Below the pieces are notes generated by a model. It saw only the letters and a list, made by a program, of their open reading frames with translations, did not search any database and was not told where the DNA came from. Position numbers and translations under genes: made by a program. This document shows positions 8,338 through 16,644 of a stretch of 45,896 nucleotides of DNA, in pieces. The first letter of the stretch is position 1; each line of letters opens with the position of its first letter. The stretch comes from Chloroflexia bacterium (lineage in GTDB: Bacteria > Chloroflexota > Chloroflexia > Thermomicrobiales > CFX8): the NCBI GenBank assembly GCA_030431755.1, contig JAUIIK010000027.1, forward strand, positions 1 to 45,896, written 5' to 3'.

Positions 8338-9948
8338 ATGCGCGACGCGGACGCCTGGCAACGAGCAAAACACATCGCTGGCTGGCCGCTTGCTGCCTAT
8401 CGCAAGCGCATCAGCATGCAGCTGATCCTCTCGAGCGTGCTGGTTGTGATCCTGACGGTTGCCCTCGTTGAGGTGATGGTGGTTGTGCTGCTGCTGTGGT
8501 TGACGGAACCGCCGGGTGACCTTGACATCGCTATCGACGAGCAACTCGGACGGCAGGCAGCCAGCGGAGCGCTACAGCTGGAATCCAGCAATGCCGGCGA
8601 CGCACTCGTCTCCGCGCAACGATCGGAGGACGATCAACGGGCGCTCGAGCTCATGCTCGAAGAGTTTCTGAGCGGCGGCCTTGTAGCCGGCGCGGATGAG
8701 GAGACAGCGCTTCCACTGGGCGGCAATCCCAGAGCAGCGCTGGTCAGCGCCAATGGAGAGATCGTCGCGTCGACCGACGACAGCTGGGCGCAGACCGGCG
8801 AGCAATTCACCACAATCGACTTCCCGCCGGCCCGCTCGGCCGCCTTCTGGGCGCTCCAGCTCGAGGGCGACGCGACGAGCTTCGGCAACAGCTACGTCCT
8901 CGACTACGAGGACGACACGATGGCGAGTAGTCACCCGGTGTACGTCGACGGCGAGTTTGCCGGGGCTGTGCTGCTCCAGGCCGATGACGTCGTCAATGCC
9001 CGTTCCTCGGGGCGCGGCAACCTGCCGGCCTTTGCCATCGGCAACGTAGTCGTGCTCCTGGTCCTCACCGTGCCTGCGCTCATCGCCGCCGCCCCGGTCG
9101 GCATCTACCGTGCACGGCGTATCTCACGGCGTCTCGAAGCCCTCTCGGCCGCAACGGCGACGATGGGCGCGGGTGATCTCTCCGCCCGTGTCGACGTGGC
9201 GGGGCACGACGAGGTAGCGCAGGTCAGCCGGCAGTTCAACGCCATGGTCGAGCAGCTCGACGAAGCCGACCGCACTCGCCGCGCCTTCGTCTCGAACGTT
9301 TCGCACGACCTCCGGACACCGGTCGCGATCCTGCGCGGTAACCTCGAACAGCTCCTGGCCACGGGCACGGCGAACCGCGGCCAGCTCGACCGGCTCCACC
9401 GCGAGACGCTGACCCTGACGCGGCTCATCGACGACCTCTTCGCCCTGGCCAAGATCGAAGAAGCGGTCGTGCAGGTCGAGCTCGGGCCAGTCGACCTCAG
9501 CGCCTGCATCGCCGACGCGGTCGACAGCATCGCCGGGATCGCCTGGACGCAGGGGAAGGTGAGCGTCGAGGCCATCGACACAGGCGGCCTGCCGCGCGTC
9601 CGCGGCGAGCGCCTGCGGATTCAGCAGGTTCTGAGCAACCTGCTCCACAACGCCCTGCGCCACACACCGGAGGGCGGCCTGATCGTCGTCAGCGCGAGAG
9701 CTGCCGGTGACACCGTCGAAGTGACCGTCGCCGACACCGGCATCGGCATCGCCCCCGATGATCTCGAACACATCTTCGACCGCTACCACCAGATCGAGCG
9801 GAGTGGCCGGAGCGCCGGCGGGGCGGGCCTGGGACTCTCCATCGTCCAGCGGCTGCTGGAGACGATGGACGGCACGATCCGCGTCGAGAGCAAGCTCAAC
9901 CAGGGCACGGCGTTCACCTTCAGCCTCCCGATCAGTGCCAGTGACTAG
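8338..9948 (+). CDS. HAMP-domain sensor histidine kinase
   Basis: The order is: cytoplasmic N-terminus, transmembrane helix 1 (about 29-55), an extracytoplasmic sensor of about 170 residues, transmembrane helix 2 (about 228-252), HAMP, HisKA and HATPase_c. The phosphoacceptor is H323 in VSHDLRTP. The ATP-binding lid has NLLHNALRHTP (N box), VADTGIGI (G1), IFDRYHQ (F box) and GAGLGLSI (G2). All boxes are intact, so the kinase should be active. The extracytoplasmic region is acidic and matches no sensor fold I can name. It is co-transcribed with the response regulator and probably senses the same compound class that the upstream ABC exporter handles. Confidence 0.92.
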   Translation: MRDADAWQRAKHIAGWPLAAYRKRISMQLILSSVLVVILTVALVEVMVVVLLLWLTEPPGDLDIAIDEQLGRQAASGALQLESSNAGDALVSAQRSEDDQRALELMLEEFLSGGLVAGADEETALPLGGNPRAALVSANGEIVASTDDSWAQTGEQFTTIDFPPARSAAFWALQLEGDATSFGNSYVLDYEDDTMASSHPVYVDGEFAGAVLLQADDVVNARSSGRGNLPAFAIGNVVVLLVLTVPALIAAAPVGIYRARRISRRLEALSAATATMGAGDLSARVDVAGHDEVAQVSRQFNAMVEQLDEADRTRRAFVSNVSHDLRTPVAILRGNLEQLLATGTANRGQLDRLHRETLTLTRLIDDLFALAKIEEAVVQVELGPVDLSACIADAVDSIAGIAWTQGKVSVEAIDTGGLPRVRGERLRIQQVLSNLLHNALRHTPEGGLIVVSARAAGDTVEVTVADTGIGIAPDDLEHIFDRYHQIERSGRSAGGAGLGLSIVQRLLETMDGTIRVESKLNQGTAFTFSLPISASD

Positions 9949-10014
9949 TGTTCTGTGACACATGATTTGATCGACATTCTGCGGCTTCCCGGATGACTCA
10001 ACAAGCATCAAGCT

Positions 10015-10097
10015 TGTCATTTCGACCAGCGGGAGAAATCTCAGTCTGACGTCGCTCTGGCGCAAAACTGAGATTTCTCGCTCCTCTCGAAATGACA
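10015..10097. repeat. 83-bp inverted-repeat element (TGTCATTTCGA family)
   Basis: The ends TGTCATTTCGA and TCGAAATGACA are perfect inverted repeats. The arms continue inward with AGAAATCTCAGT and ACTGAGATTTCT, leaving a centre of about 22 bases. It has no coding capacity, so it is a MITE- or REP-like dispersed element. It lies in the 743-bp gene-free stretch after the kinase gene. Confidence 0.8.
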
Positions 10098-10264
10098 GTT
10101 TCGTTGCGGTTGAGTTGCCTGGTGAGGTTGGATAATCCCTTCACTTCATGAGTAACAGAGCACTAGCCCCAGGGATGCGGTGGCGATAGGACAGGACGAG
10201 GCTTGTTTCGATTGAGTCAGAGAATCGGGAGTACGCAGTGTAGCCTACGCAACGACGCCACCAA

Positions 10265-10448
10265 GCGTCATTCTGAGCGGATACCCACTGGGTGCGAAGA
10301 ATCCAAGTCTTCACAGCCAGGGGGCAACACCGCGCTTCGAAGATCTGCTCCTCGATTCCGGAGGTGGAAAGAGCTACGGGTGGCCCTCGTGACTGACGAG
10401 GCCCGGTCGCGCAATGAGTCGGATTCTTCGCGGGGCTCAGAATGACGC
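10265..10448. repeat. 184-bp inverted-repeat element (GCGTCATTCTGAGC family)
   Basis: The left end GCGTCATTCTGAGC matches the right end GCTCAGAATGACGC in inverted orientation. Just inside are GCGAAGAATCC and GGATTCTTCGC. The centre of about 120 bases has no credible gene. It is probably a second non-autonomous repeat family. The rest of the stretch from 9949 to 10691 holds no gene and no recognisable riboswitch. Confidence 0.75.
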
Positions 10449-10691
10449 CCTTATTGGGCGTCTAGTCAAAGTCGACTGCGCGATGCGCTACGGTGACCTG
10501 AGATCAGGTGGATCTGCCAAACCGGAGAGCTCGCACACAGAATCGGCCCACAACAGCCCTGCTGGCCCCAGTTCGACCTGCAACACTCACGTCAATCCTG
10601 TCACCACCGTGTACGCTTTGCACAGCAGCGCCCGGAGCTATCCAAACGGCGCATCGCGCGTACACTGCGGCAAACCCCAAGGAGCCCCTGA

Positions 10692-11987
10692 ATGACGGAC
10701 AAGAGCACCCAGAAACGGTGGACGAAGCGGAACCTGAACGGCCGCGAGCTCGACCCTCAGACATTGATGATGACCTACGGCTACCGGCCCGAGTGGTCCG
10801 AAGGCGCGATCAAGCCGCCGATCTTCCAGACCTCGACGTTCGTCATCAACAGCGCCGAGGAGGGCAAGCGCTTCTTTTCGCTCGCCTACGGCCTGGAGGA
10901 ACCCAATGAGGAGGACGACGCAGCGGGCCTGATCTACGGCCGGATCAACAATCCAAACCTGGAGATCCTCGAGGATCGCCTGACGCTCTACGACGGCGGG
11001 GAAGCAGCGTTGGCCTTCGGCAGCGGCATGGCTGCCATCACGACGACGCTGCTGGCGCTCCTCAAGCCGGGCGATCTCCTGCTCCACAGCGGCTCGCTCT
11101 ACGGCGGCACCGACCACTTCATCAAGCACGTCCTACCGCGCTTCGATATCGCCAGCGTCTGGTTCGACAAGGACGATAGCTTCCAGGACATCGTCGAGCG
11201 CGTCCGTGCCAGCGGCCGGGCCGACAAGCTGGCGATGATTTATGTTGAGACACCCTCGAATCCGATGAACACGCTGGTCGACCTGGACATGTGCGCCGAG
11301 CTATCCGACACCTTCTCGACCGGCGAACAACGCATCCCGGTCGCCTGTGACAACACCTTCCTGGGCCCGATCTTCCAACAGCCGATCAAGCACGGCGTCG
11401 ACATCGTCCTCTACTCGGCGACCAAATACATCGGCGGCCATAGCGATGTCGTCGCCGGCGCGGCGGTTGGCTCGGCGGGCCTGATCTCCGAGATTCGCGG
11501 CATGCGGACGTTCATGGGCACGATGGCCGACCCCTGGACCTGCTGGTTGCTCCTCCGCAGTCTGGAGACGCTCAAGCCCCGCATGCAGCTAATGAGTGAG
11601 ATCGCCGGTGAGGTTTCGAACTTCCTGGCGGAGCACCCGAAGATCGAGCGTATCTACTGCCTGGGCCACCTCGACGACGATCCGGCCCAGCAGACGATCT
11701 ACGCCAAGCAGTGCCAGGCCCAGGGCGGGATGATCTCGTTCGATGTCGCGGGCGGCGAGGCCGAAGCCTTCCGCTTCCTCAACGCCCTGCAGATCATCAA
11801 GCTCGCCGTCAGCCTGGGCGGCACTGAATCGCTCGCGGAGCATCCCTACACCATGACCCACGCCGACGTCAGCCCGCAGGACAAGCAGAGCGTCGGCCTG
11901 ACCGACAAACTCATCCGCATGTCGATCGGGCTTGAGCATCCAGACGACCTGATTGCCGATCTGGATCAGGCCCTGGCAGCCGTTTAG
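10692..11987 (+). CDS. Cystathionine gamma-synthase / methionine gamma-lyase family PLP enzyme
   Basis: This is a fold-type I PLP enzyme of the Cys/Met metabolism family (431 residues). K245 in SATKYIGGH is the Schiff-base lysine. Other hallmarks are the phosphate-binding GSGMAAI loop, YVETPSNP, VACDNTF with the aspartate that contacts the pyridine nitrogen, and SLGGTESLAEHP near the C-terminus. The insertion YGLEEPNEEDDAAG before YGRINNPN marks the subgroup usually labelled cystathionine gamma-synthase family protein. The reaction could be gamma-elimination or gamma-replacement on homoserine esters or methionine; sequence alone does not settle which. AAGGAG precedes the ATG by about 7 bases. 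It stands alone, with no SAM riboswitch seen upstream. Confidence 0.88.
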   Translation: MTDKSTQKRWTKRNLNGRELDPQTLMMTYGYRPEWSEGAIKPPIFQTSTFVINSAEEGKRFFSLAYGLEEPNEEDDAAGLIYGRINNPNLEILEDRLTLYDGGEAALAFGSGMAAITTTLLALLKPGDLLLHSGSLYGGTDHFIKHVLPRFDIASVWFDKDDSFQDIVERVRASGRADKLAMIYVETPSNPMNTLVDLDMCAELSDTFSTGEQRIPVACDNTFLGPIFQQPIKHGVDIVLYSATKYIGGHSDVVAGAAVGSAGLISEIRGMRTFMGTMADPWTCWLLLRSLETLKPRMQLMSEIAGEVSNFLAEHPKIERIYCLGHLDDDPAQQTIYAKQCQAQGGMISFDVAGGEAEAFRFLNALQIIKLAVSLGGTESLAEHPYTMTHADVSPQDKQSVGLTDKLIRMSIGLEHPDDLIADLDQALAAV

Positions 11988-11994
11988 GAGGTCA

Positions 11995-12073
11995 TAGGGG
12001 ATAGGTTACAGGTTATAGCAGAGGGCAAGGCTCTCCTGTCTGCTACAACCTATCTCCCATAACCTATCCTCCC
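11995..12073. repeat. Palindromic repeat between convergent genes
   Basis: The left arm has GGATAGGTTACAGG and TATAGCAGA. The right arm has TCTGCTACAACC, CCCATAACC and TATCC. Together they form an imperfect inverted repeat around a GC-rich centre. The transketolase stop codon (12064-12066) lies inside the right arm. It could terminate transcription from both sides. Confidence 0.65.
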
Positions 12074-13926
12074 TGCCCGGACAGTTCCTTCGCTGCCGCC
12101 ACGATACTCGCGGCGTCGATGCCGGCCTGGGCGAGCTGTTCGGCGCTCGTTGCCGAGGCCGCGATCTCGCGCGGGGCGAGGTGCTTCAACTGGACGGAGG
12201 CCGCGTCGCCGGACGCGGTAAGCCCTTCCAGCACCGCCGCCGCGAGGCCGCCCTCGGGCCAGTGGTCTTCGACGACAACCAGCCGCTGGTCGGTATCGCG
12301 CAGCGCCTTCTGCAATGTATCGACGTCAACCGGCTTGACCGAATAGAGGTCGATGACACGGGCGCGCACGCCGTCGGCCTTGAGCTGCTCGTAGGCGTCG
12401 AGCACTTCGTAGATGGTGATGCCCGCCGCGACGATCGTGACGTCGTCGTTGTCAGAGTGGCGCAGCACCTTGCTGCCGCCTATCGGGAACTCCTCATCGG
12501 CGTCGTAGAGGGTCGGCTTCCCGGCGCGCGTCGTCCGGATGAAGCTGATGCCTTCGAGGTCGGCCATCTGCGCCACGAGCTTGGCTGTCTGGTTCGGGTC
12601 GGACGGGTAGAGCACCGTGCTGCCGGCGATGGCCCGCATCATCGCTATATCCTCCAGCGCCATCTGCGATGGACCATCCTCGCCAATGGAGACGCCGGCG
12701 TGCGAGCCGGACAGCCGCAGGTTGGCGCGGGAGACCGCCGCCATCCGCACAAAGTCATAGCCGCGGCTGAGAAAAGCGGCGAAGGTCGAGCCAAAGGCCG
12801 TGTAGCCGCGCACCTGGAGACCAACTGCCGCCGCCACCATCTGCTGTTCAGCGATGTACATCTCAAAATAGCGATCCGGATGGGCGTTCGCAAAGACCTC
12901 GGCATAGGTCGAGTTTCCGGTTTCGCCATCGACGGCGACAACATCGGGGTAGGCGTCGCCGAGCGCCTTGAGCGCGTCGCCGTAGGCGCGACGGGTCGGG
13001 ACGGCGTCGTCGGGGCCATAGGTCGGGAGCTTCAGCTCGCCCCGCTCTCCGGCGACGGCCGCCGTGCCGGTAGGCGGCTCGGCCACGCTCACACGCACAT
13101 CAGTCACGACGCCGCCGAGCTCCTGGAGCGCCTGCTCCGTCTGCTCATCGTCGGTCGGTTTGCCGTGAAAACCGTTGACGTCCTCCATGAATGAGACGCC
13201 TTTGCCCTTCTTCGTCTGGGCGACGATCAGGACGGGCTGGCCGTCGGATTCCAGCGCTTCGTTGTAGGCCGCGTCGATGGCATCGAGATCGTGGCCATTG
13301 ACCTGGATCGCCCGCCAGCCGAAGGCTTCGGCGCGTCTGGCATAGAGTTCGCCGTCCCATTCGTGCATCGTTGGGCCGCGCTGACCGAGCCGGTTCATAT
13401 CGAGGATCGCGATCAGATTGTCGAGCCGATAGTGGCTGGCATGGTCGAAGGCCTCCCACATCGAGCCTTCCGCCATCTCGCTATCGCCACAGAGCACCCA
13501 GACCCGGTAGGGCAGCTTGTCGAGATACTTGCCGGCCAGCGCGACACCGACGCCGATTGGCAGGCCCTGGCCGAGCGAGCCGGTCGCGACATCTACCCAC
13601 TTGAGTCGCGGCGTCGGATGGCCTTCGAAGAGGCTGCCCTGCTCGCGGTAGGTCATGATGTCGTCGTCACTGACCACCCCGGCGGCCTTATACATCGAAT
13701 AGAGCAACGTCGAAGCGTGGCCCTTTGAGAAGATCAGGTGGTCATTGGCCGAGTTATCCGGGTTGTCGAAATCGTAGCGCAGGTGGTTCGCCAGCAAGAC
13801 GGCCATCAGGTCGGCCGCCGACATCGACGACGTCGGATGACCGGAGCTGGCCTTATGCGCCATGCGGATGCCGTCGGTTCGGAACTGCCGCGCCAGCTCC
13901 TGAATCGTGTTCGTTGCAACTGTCAA
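12064..13926 (-). CDS. tkt: Transketolase
   Basis: All three transketolase domains are present in 620 residues: an N-terminal ThDP domain with GHPTSS (29-34), the motif GDSEMAEG (147-154) ending at N178 in LDMNR, and conserved HGKP; a pyrimidine domain with FEMYIAEQQMV, where the glutamate of IAEQQ is catalytic; and a C-terminal domain. It interconverts sugar phosphates in the pentose phosphate pathway. The start is TTG, chosen because AGGAAGGG lies 8 bases upstream and MTVATNTIQELA is a normal N-terminus. It is transcribed towards the PLP enzyme and away from csbD. At 620 residues it is slightly shorter than the E. coli enzyme (about 660). Confidence 0.93.
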   Translation of the reverse strand: MTVATNTIQELARQFRTDGIRMAHKASSGHPTSSMSAADLMAVLLANHLRYDFDNPDNSANDHLIFSKGHASTLLYSMYKAAGVVSDDDIMTYREQGSLFEGHPTPRLKWVDVATGSLGQGLPIGVGVALAGKYLDKLPYRVWVLCGDSEMAEGSMWEAFDHASHYRLDNLIAILDMNRLGQRGPTMHEWDGELYARRAEAFGWRAIQVNGHDLDAIDAAYNEALESDGQPVLIVAQTKKGKGVSFMEDVNGFHGKPTDDEQTEQALQELGGVVTDVRVSVAEPPTGTAAVAGERGELKLPTYGPDDAVPTRRAYGDALKALGDAYPDVVAVDGETGNSTYAEVFANAHPDRYFEMYIAEQQMVAAAVGLQVRGYTAFGSTFAAFLSRGYDFVRMAAVSRANLRLSGSHAGVSIGEDGPSQMALEDIAMMRAIAGSTVLYPSDPNQTAKLVAQMADLEGISFIRTTRAGKPTLYDADEEFPIGGSKVLRHSDNDDVTIVAAGITIYEVLDAYEQLKADGVRARVIDLYSVKPVDVDTLQKALRDTDQRLVVVEDHWPEGGLAAAVLEGLTASGDAASVQLKHLAPREIAASATSAEQLAQAGIDAASIVAAAKELSGQGG

Positions 13927-14175
13927 TGTGTTTCCCTTCCTGCTTCGGTGTGAGCTACTTCGTGTGCGTTCTCTGCTCTCACCATCTTAGGCCATCGCGG
14001 GCTTGCGGGCGGCCAGCGCTGGGCATGGAAACCGCCAGAAACAGGCCGGCCACGGCGGTCGTACCCACATCTGTACCCCGTGACTATGAACAGGCAGGCA
14101 TACACGCGCAAGCGTTGCGGCTACCTTTAGCGTCGTTGTCAGCGTCCACCAACAATGAGCAATCTGGAGAGATCA

Positions 14176-14400
14176 ATGAGCGCAGGACATATCACCGCAG
14201 GCAAGTGGAGTCAGATCAAGGGTTCGGTCAAGGAACGGTGGGGCGAGCTCACCGACGACGAGTACACCGAATCCGAGGGTCGCATCGACCAGCTAGCTGG
14301 CAAGATCGAAGAGAAGTACGGCCACGCGCGCCGCGAGGTCGCCGAACACCTCGACCGGTTGGTTGATGACGACCAATCGGACGACAACGACAACAACTAG
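14176..14400 (+). CDS. CsbD family stress-response protein
   Basis: This 74-residue hydrophilic protein has the CsbD pattern: GKWSQIKGSVKERWGELTDDE, shown here as KWSQIKGSVKERWGEL, then EGRIDQLAGKIEEKYG and a charged tail ending in Asp/Asn. CsbD proteins are small and mostly helical, and are induced by general stress in other bacteria; their molecular function is not known. The start at 14176 is preferred over the ATG at 14155 because GGAGAG lies 7 bases before it and the family starts here. It is divergent from the transketolase gene and followed by a GC-rich hairpin. Confidence 0.85.
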   Translation: MSAGHITAGKWSQIKGSVKERWGELTDDEYTESEGRIDQLAGKIEEKYGHARREVAEHLDRLVDDDQSDDNDNN

Positions 14401-14432
14401 GGAGTCCCCTCCCGCCCCAATCCCCCTCGTTC

Positions 14433-14465
14433 AACAGCCTCGCCAATCGATCCGGCGGGGCTGTT
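14433..14465 (+). terminator. Terminator-like hairpin after csbD
   Basis: AACAGCC-t-CGCC pairs with GGCG-g-GGCTGTT around a short loop. The tail is not T-rich. It separates csbD from the riboflavin promoter at 14482. Confidence 0.5.
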
Positions 14466-14481
14466 GGCTGTTGAGGGCTGG

Positions 14482-14512
14482 TTGCGAGCCGCAGTCCAGA
14501 TGTGTCTATAAT
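14482..14512 (+). promoter_or_regulatory. Promoter of the riboflavin operon
   Basis: A perfect TATAAT -10 box at 14507-14512 has a TTGCGA -35-like box at 14482-14487, with a 19-base spacer that is slightly long. Transcription would start around 14519, a few bases before the FMN riboswitch aptamer. Confidence 0.65.
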
Positions 14513-14524
14513 GAGCGCAATTGA

Positions 14525-14668
14525 GCAAGGTCCTTCGGGGCAGGGTGAGCGTGCGGCCCTCCACACGCAATTCCCGACCGGCGGTGAAAGCCCGCGAGCG
14601 AGACGCTGTCTTGCTGAACCGGTGAGATTCCGGTGCCGACGGTACAGTCCGGATGGGAGAAGACCTGC
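14525..14668 (+). ncRNA. FMN riboswitch (RFN element)
   Basis: The RFN consensus is recognisable block by block: CTTCGGGGCAGGGTG, then AATTCCCGACCGGCGGTGAA, AGCCCGCGAGC, GGTGAGATTCCGGTGCCGA and GGTACAGTCCGGATGGGAGA. Closing stem P1 pairs GCAAGGTC at the 5' end with GACCTGC at the 3' end. It senses flavin mononucleotide and lies directly upstream of ribD. Regulation is probably by transcription termination through the hairpin at 14753-14776. Confidence 0.95.
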
Positions 14669-14752
14669 GGAATAGCTGCCTGGCGCATGTCGTCCGGCGT
14701 GGACGGCGCGCGTCCACGCGGTCGCTCGCAACCGGCAATCCGCTTCCTGTCG

Positions 14753-14776
14753 CCCCGTAGGCATCCTGCCACGGGG
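14753..14776 (+). terminator. Riboswitch-controlled terminator hairpin
   Basis: CCCCGT-a-GGCA, loop TCC, then TGCC-ACGGGG form a 10-bp stem with one bulge, followed by TGTTGTCGTTTCT. Its place between the FMN aptamer and the ribD start (14806) fits the OFF-state terminator. The matching anti-terminator was not traced. Confidence 0.75.
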
Positions 14777-14805
14777 TGTTGTCGTTTCTGACGATTGGGT
14801 AGCGG

Positions 14806-15975
14806 ATGATCGCCGATCTCTTCCAGCCGGACACAGACGTGGCTGCTGCGCCCGATGCAGCGTTCATGCAGCTCGCGCTCGCCTATGCCCGGAAGGCGCT
14901 GGGGCGTGTCGCGCCGAACCCCGCCGTCGGCGCGGTCATCGTGCGTGATAGCGCCGTCATCGGAACGGGCCATACCGAACCGCCGCCGGGCCGGCACGCC
15001 GAAGTCGTCGCGCTTGCGGAAGCCGGCGACCGGGCAGCCGGTTCCACCCTCTACGTCACGCTCGAACCCTGCTGCCACCACGGGCGCACGCCGCCCTGTG
15101 TCGAGGCGCTCATCGCCGCCGGCGTTCAGCGCGTTGTCGTTGCATGCGCCGACCCGCACCCGGAGGTCGCGGGCAAAGGCCTCGAACAGCTACGCGCCGC
15201 TGGCATCGAGGTCAGCGTTGGTTGTCGGGACGAGGAGGGCCATGAACTCATCGCTGGTTTCGCGTCGCGCATTCAACGCGGCCGCCCGCACGTCACTGCC
15301 AAATACGCGATGACTCTCGACGGCAAGATCGCGACGCGGACCGGGCACTCCCGCTGGATCAGCGGCGAGGAAGCGCGGCAGGTCGCGCACGTGCTGCGAG
15401 ACAGGATCGACGCGATCATGGTCGGAAGCAACACCGTCGTCGTCGACAATCCGCGACTGACGACGCGCCTCCCGAATGATCTCGCGGGCGCTTGCGGGCC
15501 GCACGATCCACTCCGCGTCATCATCGACGGCCGGCTCCGAACGCCGCCCGACGCCGACATCCTTGACAGCGCGCGCGGCCCCGCTCCGCTCATCTACTGC
15601 AACGAACAAGCTCCGGACGCAGCCGAACGACGACTCGCCGACGCCGGAGCGCGGGTCGTCCGGACCACCGGGCCGTCTGGTCACGTCGATCTGCCCGCGG
15701 TCATGGCGGACCTCGGCGCGCGGGAGGTCAACGAACTGCTCGTCGAAGGCGGCGGCGGGCTGATCGGCGCGCTGCTCGACCGCAAGCTCGTCGATCACCT
15801 CCTGAGCTTCATCGCGCCGGTCATCGTCGGCGGCGACGGACCGCCACCGGTGGCCGGCTACGGCGTCGCGACGATGCCGGAAGCCTGGCGGCTGGAGGAC
15901 CAGCGGCTGCGGCGGCTCGGCGGCGAGCTGATGCTCCACAGCCGCCTCGTCTACCCAGAGCATGCTGATGTTTAG
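14806..15975 (+). CDS. ribD: Bifunctional riboflavin deaminase/reductase RibD
   Basis: The N-terminal deaminase domain carries the zinc motif HAEVVAL followed by PCCHHGRTPPC, with the proton-shuttling glutamate in HAE. The C-terminal reductase domain begins around TAKYAMTLDGKIATRTGHSRWIS (shortened: KYAMTLDGKIA, SRWISG) and contains GSNTVVVDNPRLT and LLVEGGGGL. It catalyses the second and third steps of riboflavin synthesis: deamination of the pyrimidinone and NADPH reduction of the ribosyl side chain. The length of 389 residues is normal. It is the first gene after the FMN riboswitch. The ribE start codons lie within the last bases of this gene. Confidence 0.95.
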   Translation: MIADLFQPDTDVAAAPDAAFMQLALAYARKALGRVAPNPAVGAVIVRDSAVIGTGHTEPPPGRHAEVVALAEAGDRAAGSTLYVTLEPCCHHGRTPPCVEALIAAGVQRVVVACADPHPEVAGKGLEQLRAAGIEVSVGCRDEEGHELIAGFASRIQRGRPHVTAKYAMTLDGKIATRTGHSRWISGEEARQVAHVLRDRIDAIMVGSNTVVVDNPRLTTRLPNDLAGACGPHDPLRVIIDGRLRTPPDADILDSARGPAPLIYCNEQAPDAAERRLADAGARVVRTTGPSGHVDLPAVMADLGAREVNELLVEGGGGLIGALLDRKLVDHLLSFIAPVIVGGDGPPPVAGYGVATMPEAWRLEDQRLRRLGGELMLHSRLVYPEHADV

Positions 15976-16609
15976 CGGCATCGTCGAAGAGCTCGGCGTC
16001 ATTGCCCGTGCGGCACCGAGTGCCGAGGGGCTGGCGTTGACAGTCGACTGCGAAACGGTGCTCGACGGCACCCGCATCGGAGATTCCATCGCCGTCGACG
16101 GCGTCTGCCTGACCGTCGCGGCGATAGCGGCGACGAGTTTCACCGCCAATGTCCAGCCGGTTACGGCCCGGCTCTCGACCCTCGGCGCATTGCGGTCAGG
16201 CGCCAGGGTCAACCTCGAACGCGCCATTGCGGCCGGGCAGCGCCTTGGCGGCCACTACGTCCAGGGTCACGTCGATGGGCGCGGCAGAATCGTCAACCGG
16301 CGCGGCGAGGGCGCATCGCTGATTGTTGAGATTGAGCTGCCGGAAGATGTCCGGGCATACGTGGTCGAACGCGGCTTCATCGCCATCGACGGCGCGAGCC
16401 TTACCGCAATGACCCGCGCCGGGTCGACGGTCGCCGTCTCGCTCGTCTACCACACCCAGCAGCACATCACCCTGAGCGCCAAGCGACCCGGCGACCCGGT
16501 CAATCTGGAAGCGGACGTCATCGCGCGCTATGTCGAAAGCCTGCTCGTCCCCCATGGCAAGGACGGCGGCGTGAGCCTCGACACGCTCCGCAAAGCCGGT
16601 TTCATCTAG
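15968..16609 (+). CDS. ribE: Riboflavin synthase alpha chain RibE
   Basis: There are two tandem lumazine-binding barrels of about 95 residues each. The first opens with MFSGIVEELG and contains SIAVDGVCLTV. The second opens near GGHYVQGHVDG and contains FIAIDGASLT. The enzyme dismutates two 6,7-dimethyl-8-ribityllumazine molecules to riboflavin. The start at 15968 gives the canonical MFSGIVEE; an in-frame ATG at 15962 would add two residues. Either start overlaps the end of ribD, implying translational coupling. Confidence 0.94.
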   Translation: MFSGIVEELGVIARAAPSAEGLALTVDCETVLDGTRIGDSIAVDGVCLTVAAIAATSFTANVQPVTARLSTLGALRSGARVNLERAIAAGQRLGGHYVQGHVDGRGRIVNRRGEGASLIVEIELPEDVRAYVVERGFIAIDGASLTAMTRAGSTVAVSLVYHTQQHITLSAKRPGDPVNLEADVIARYVESLLVPHGKDGGVSLDTLRKAGFI

Positions 16610-16644
16610 CGTCAACCAATCTTGAGGACGAGGACAGCAACATC

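Noticed and set aside
10449-10691. Possible SAM riboswitch before the cystathionine gamma-synthase family gene
   Set aside because: None of the SAM-I or SAM-IV core sequences is present, and no terminator hairpin of the right form precedes the gene.
12181-13194. A 337-residue open frame antisense to the transketolase gene
   Set aside because: It is a shadow of the strong third-codon GC bias; its composition is arginine/histidine-rich and no motif is seen.
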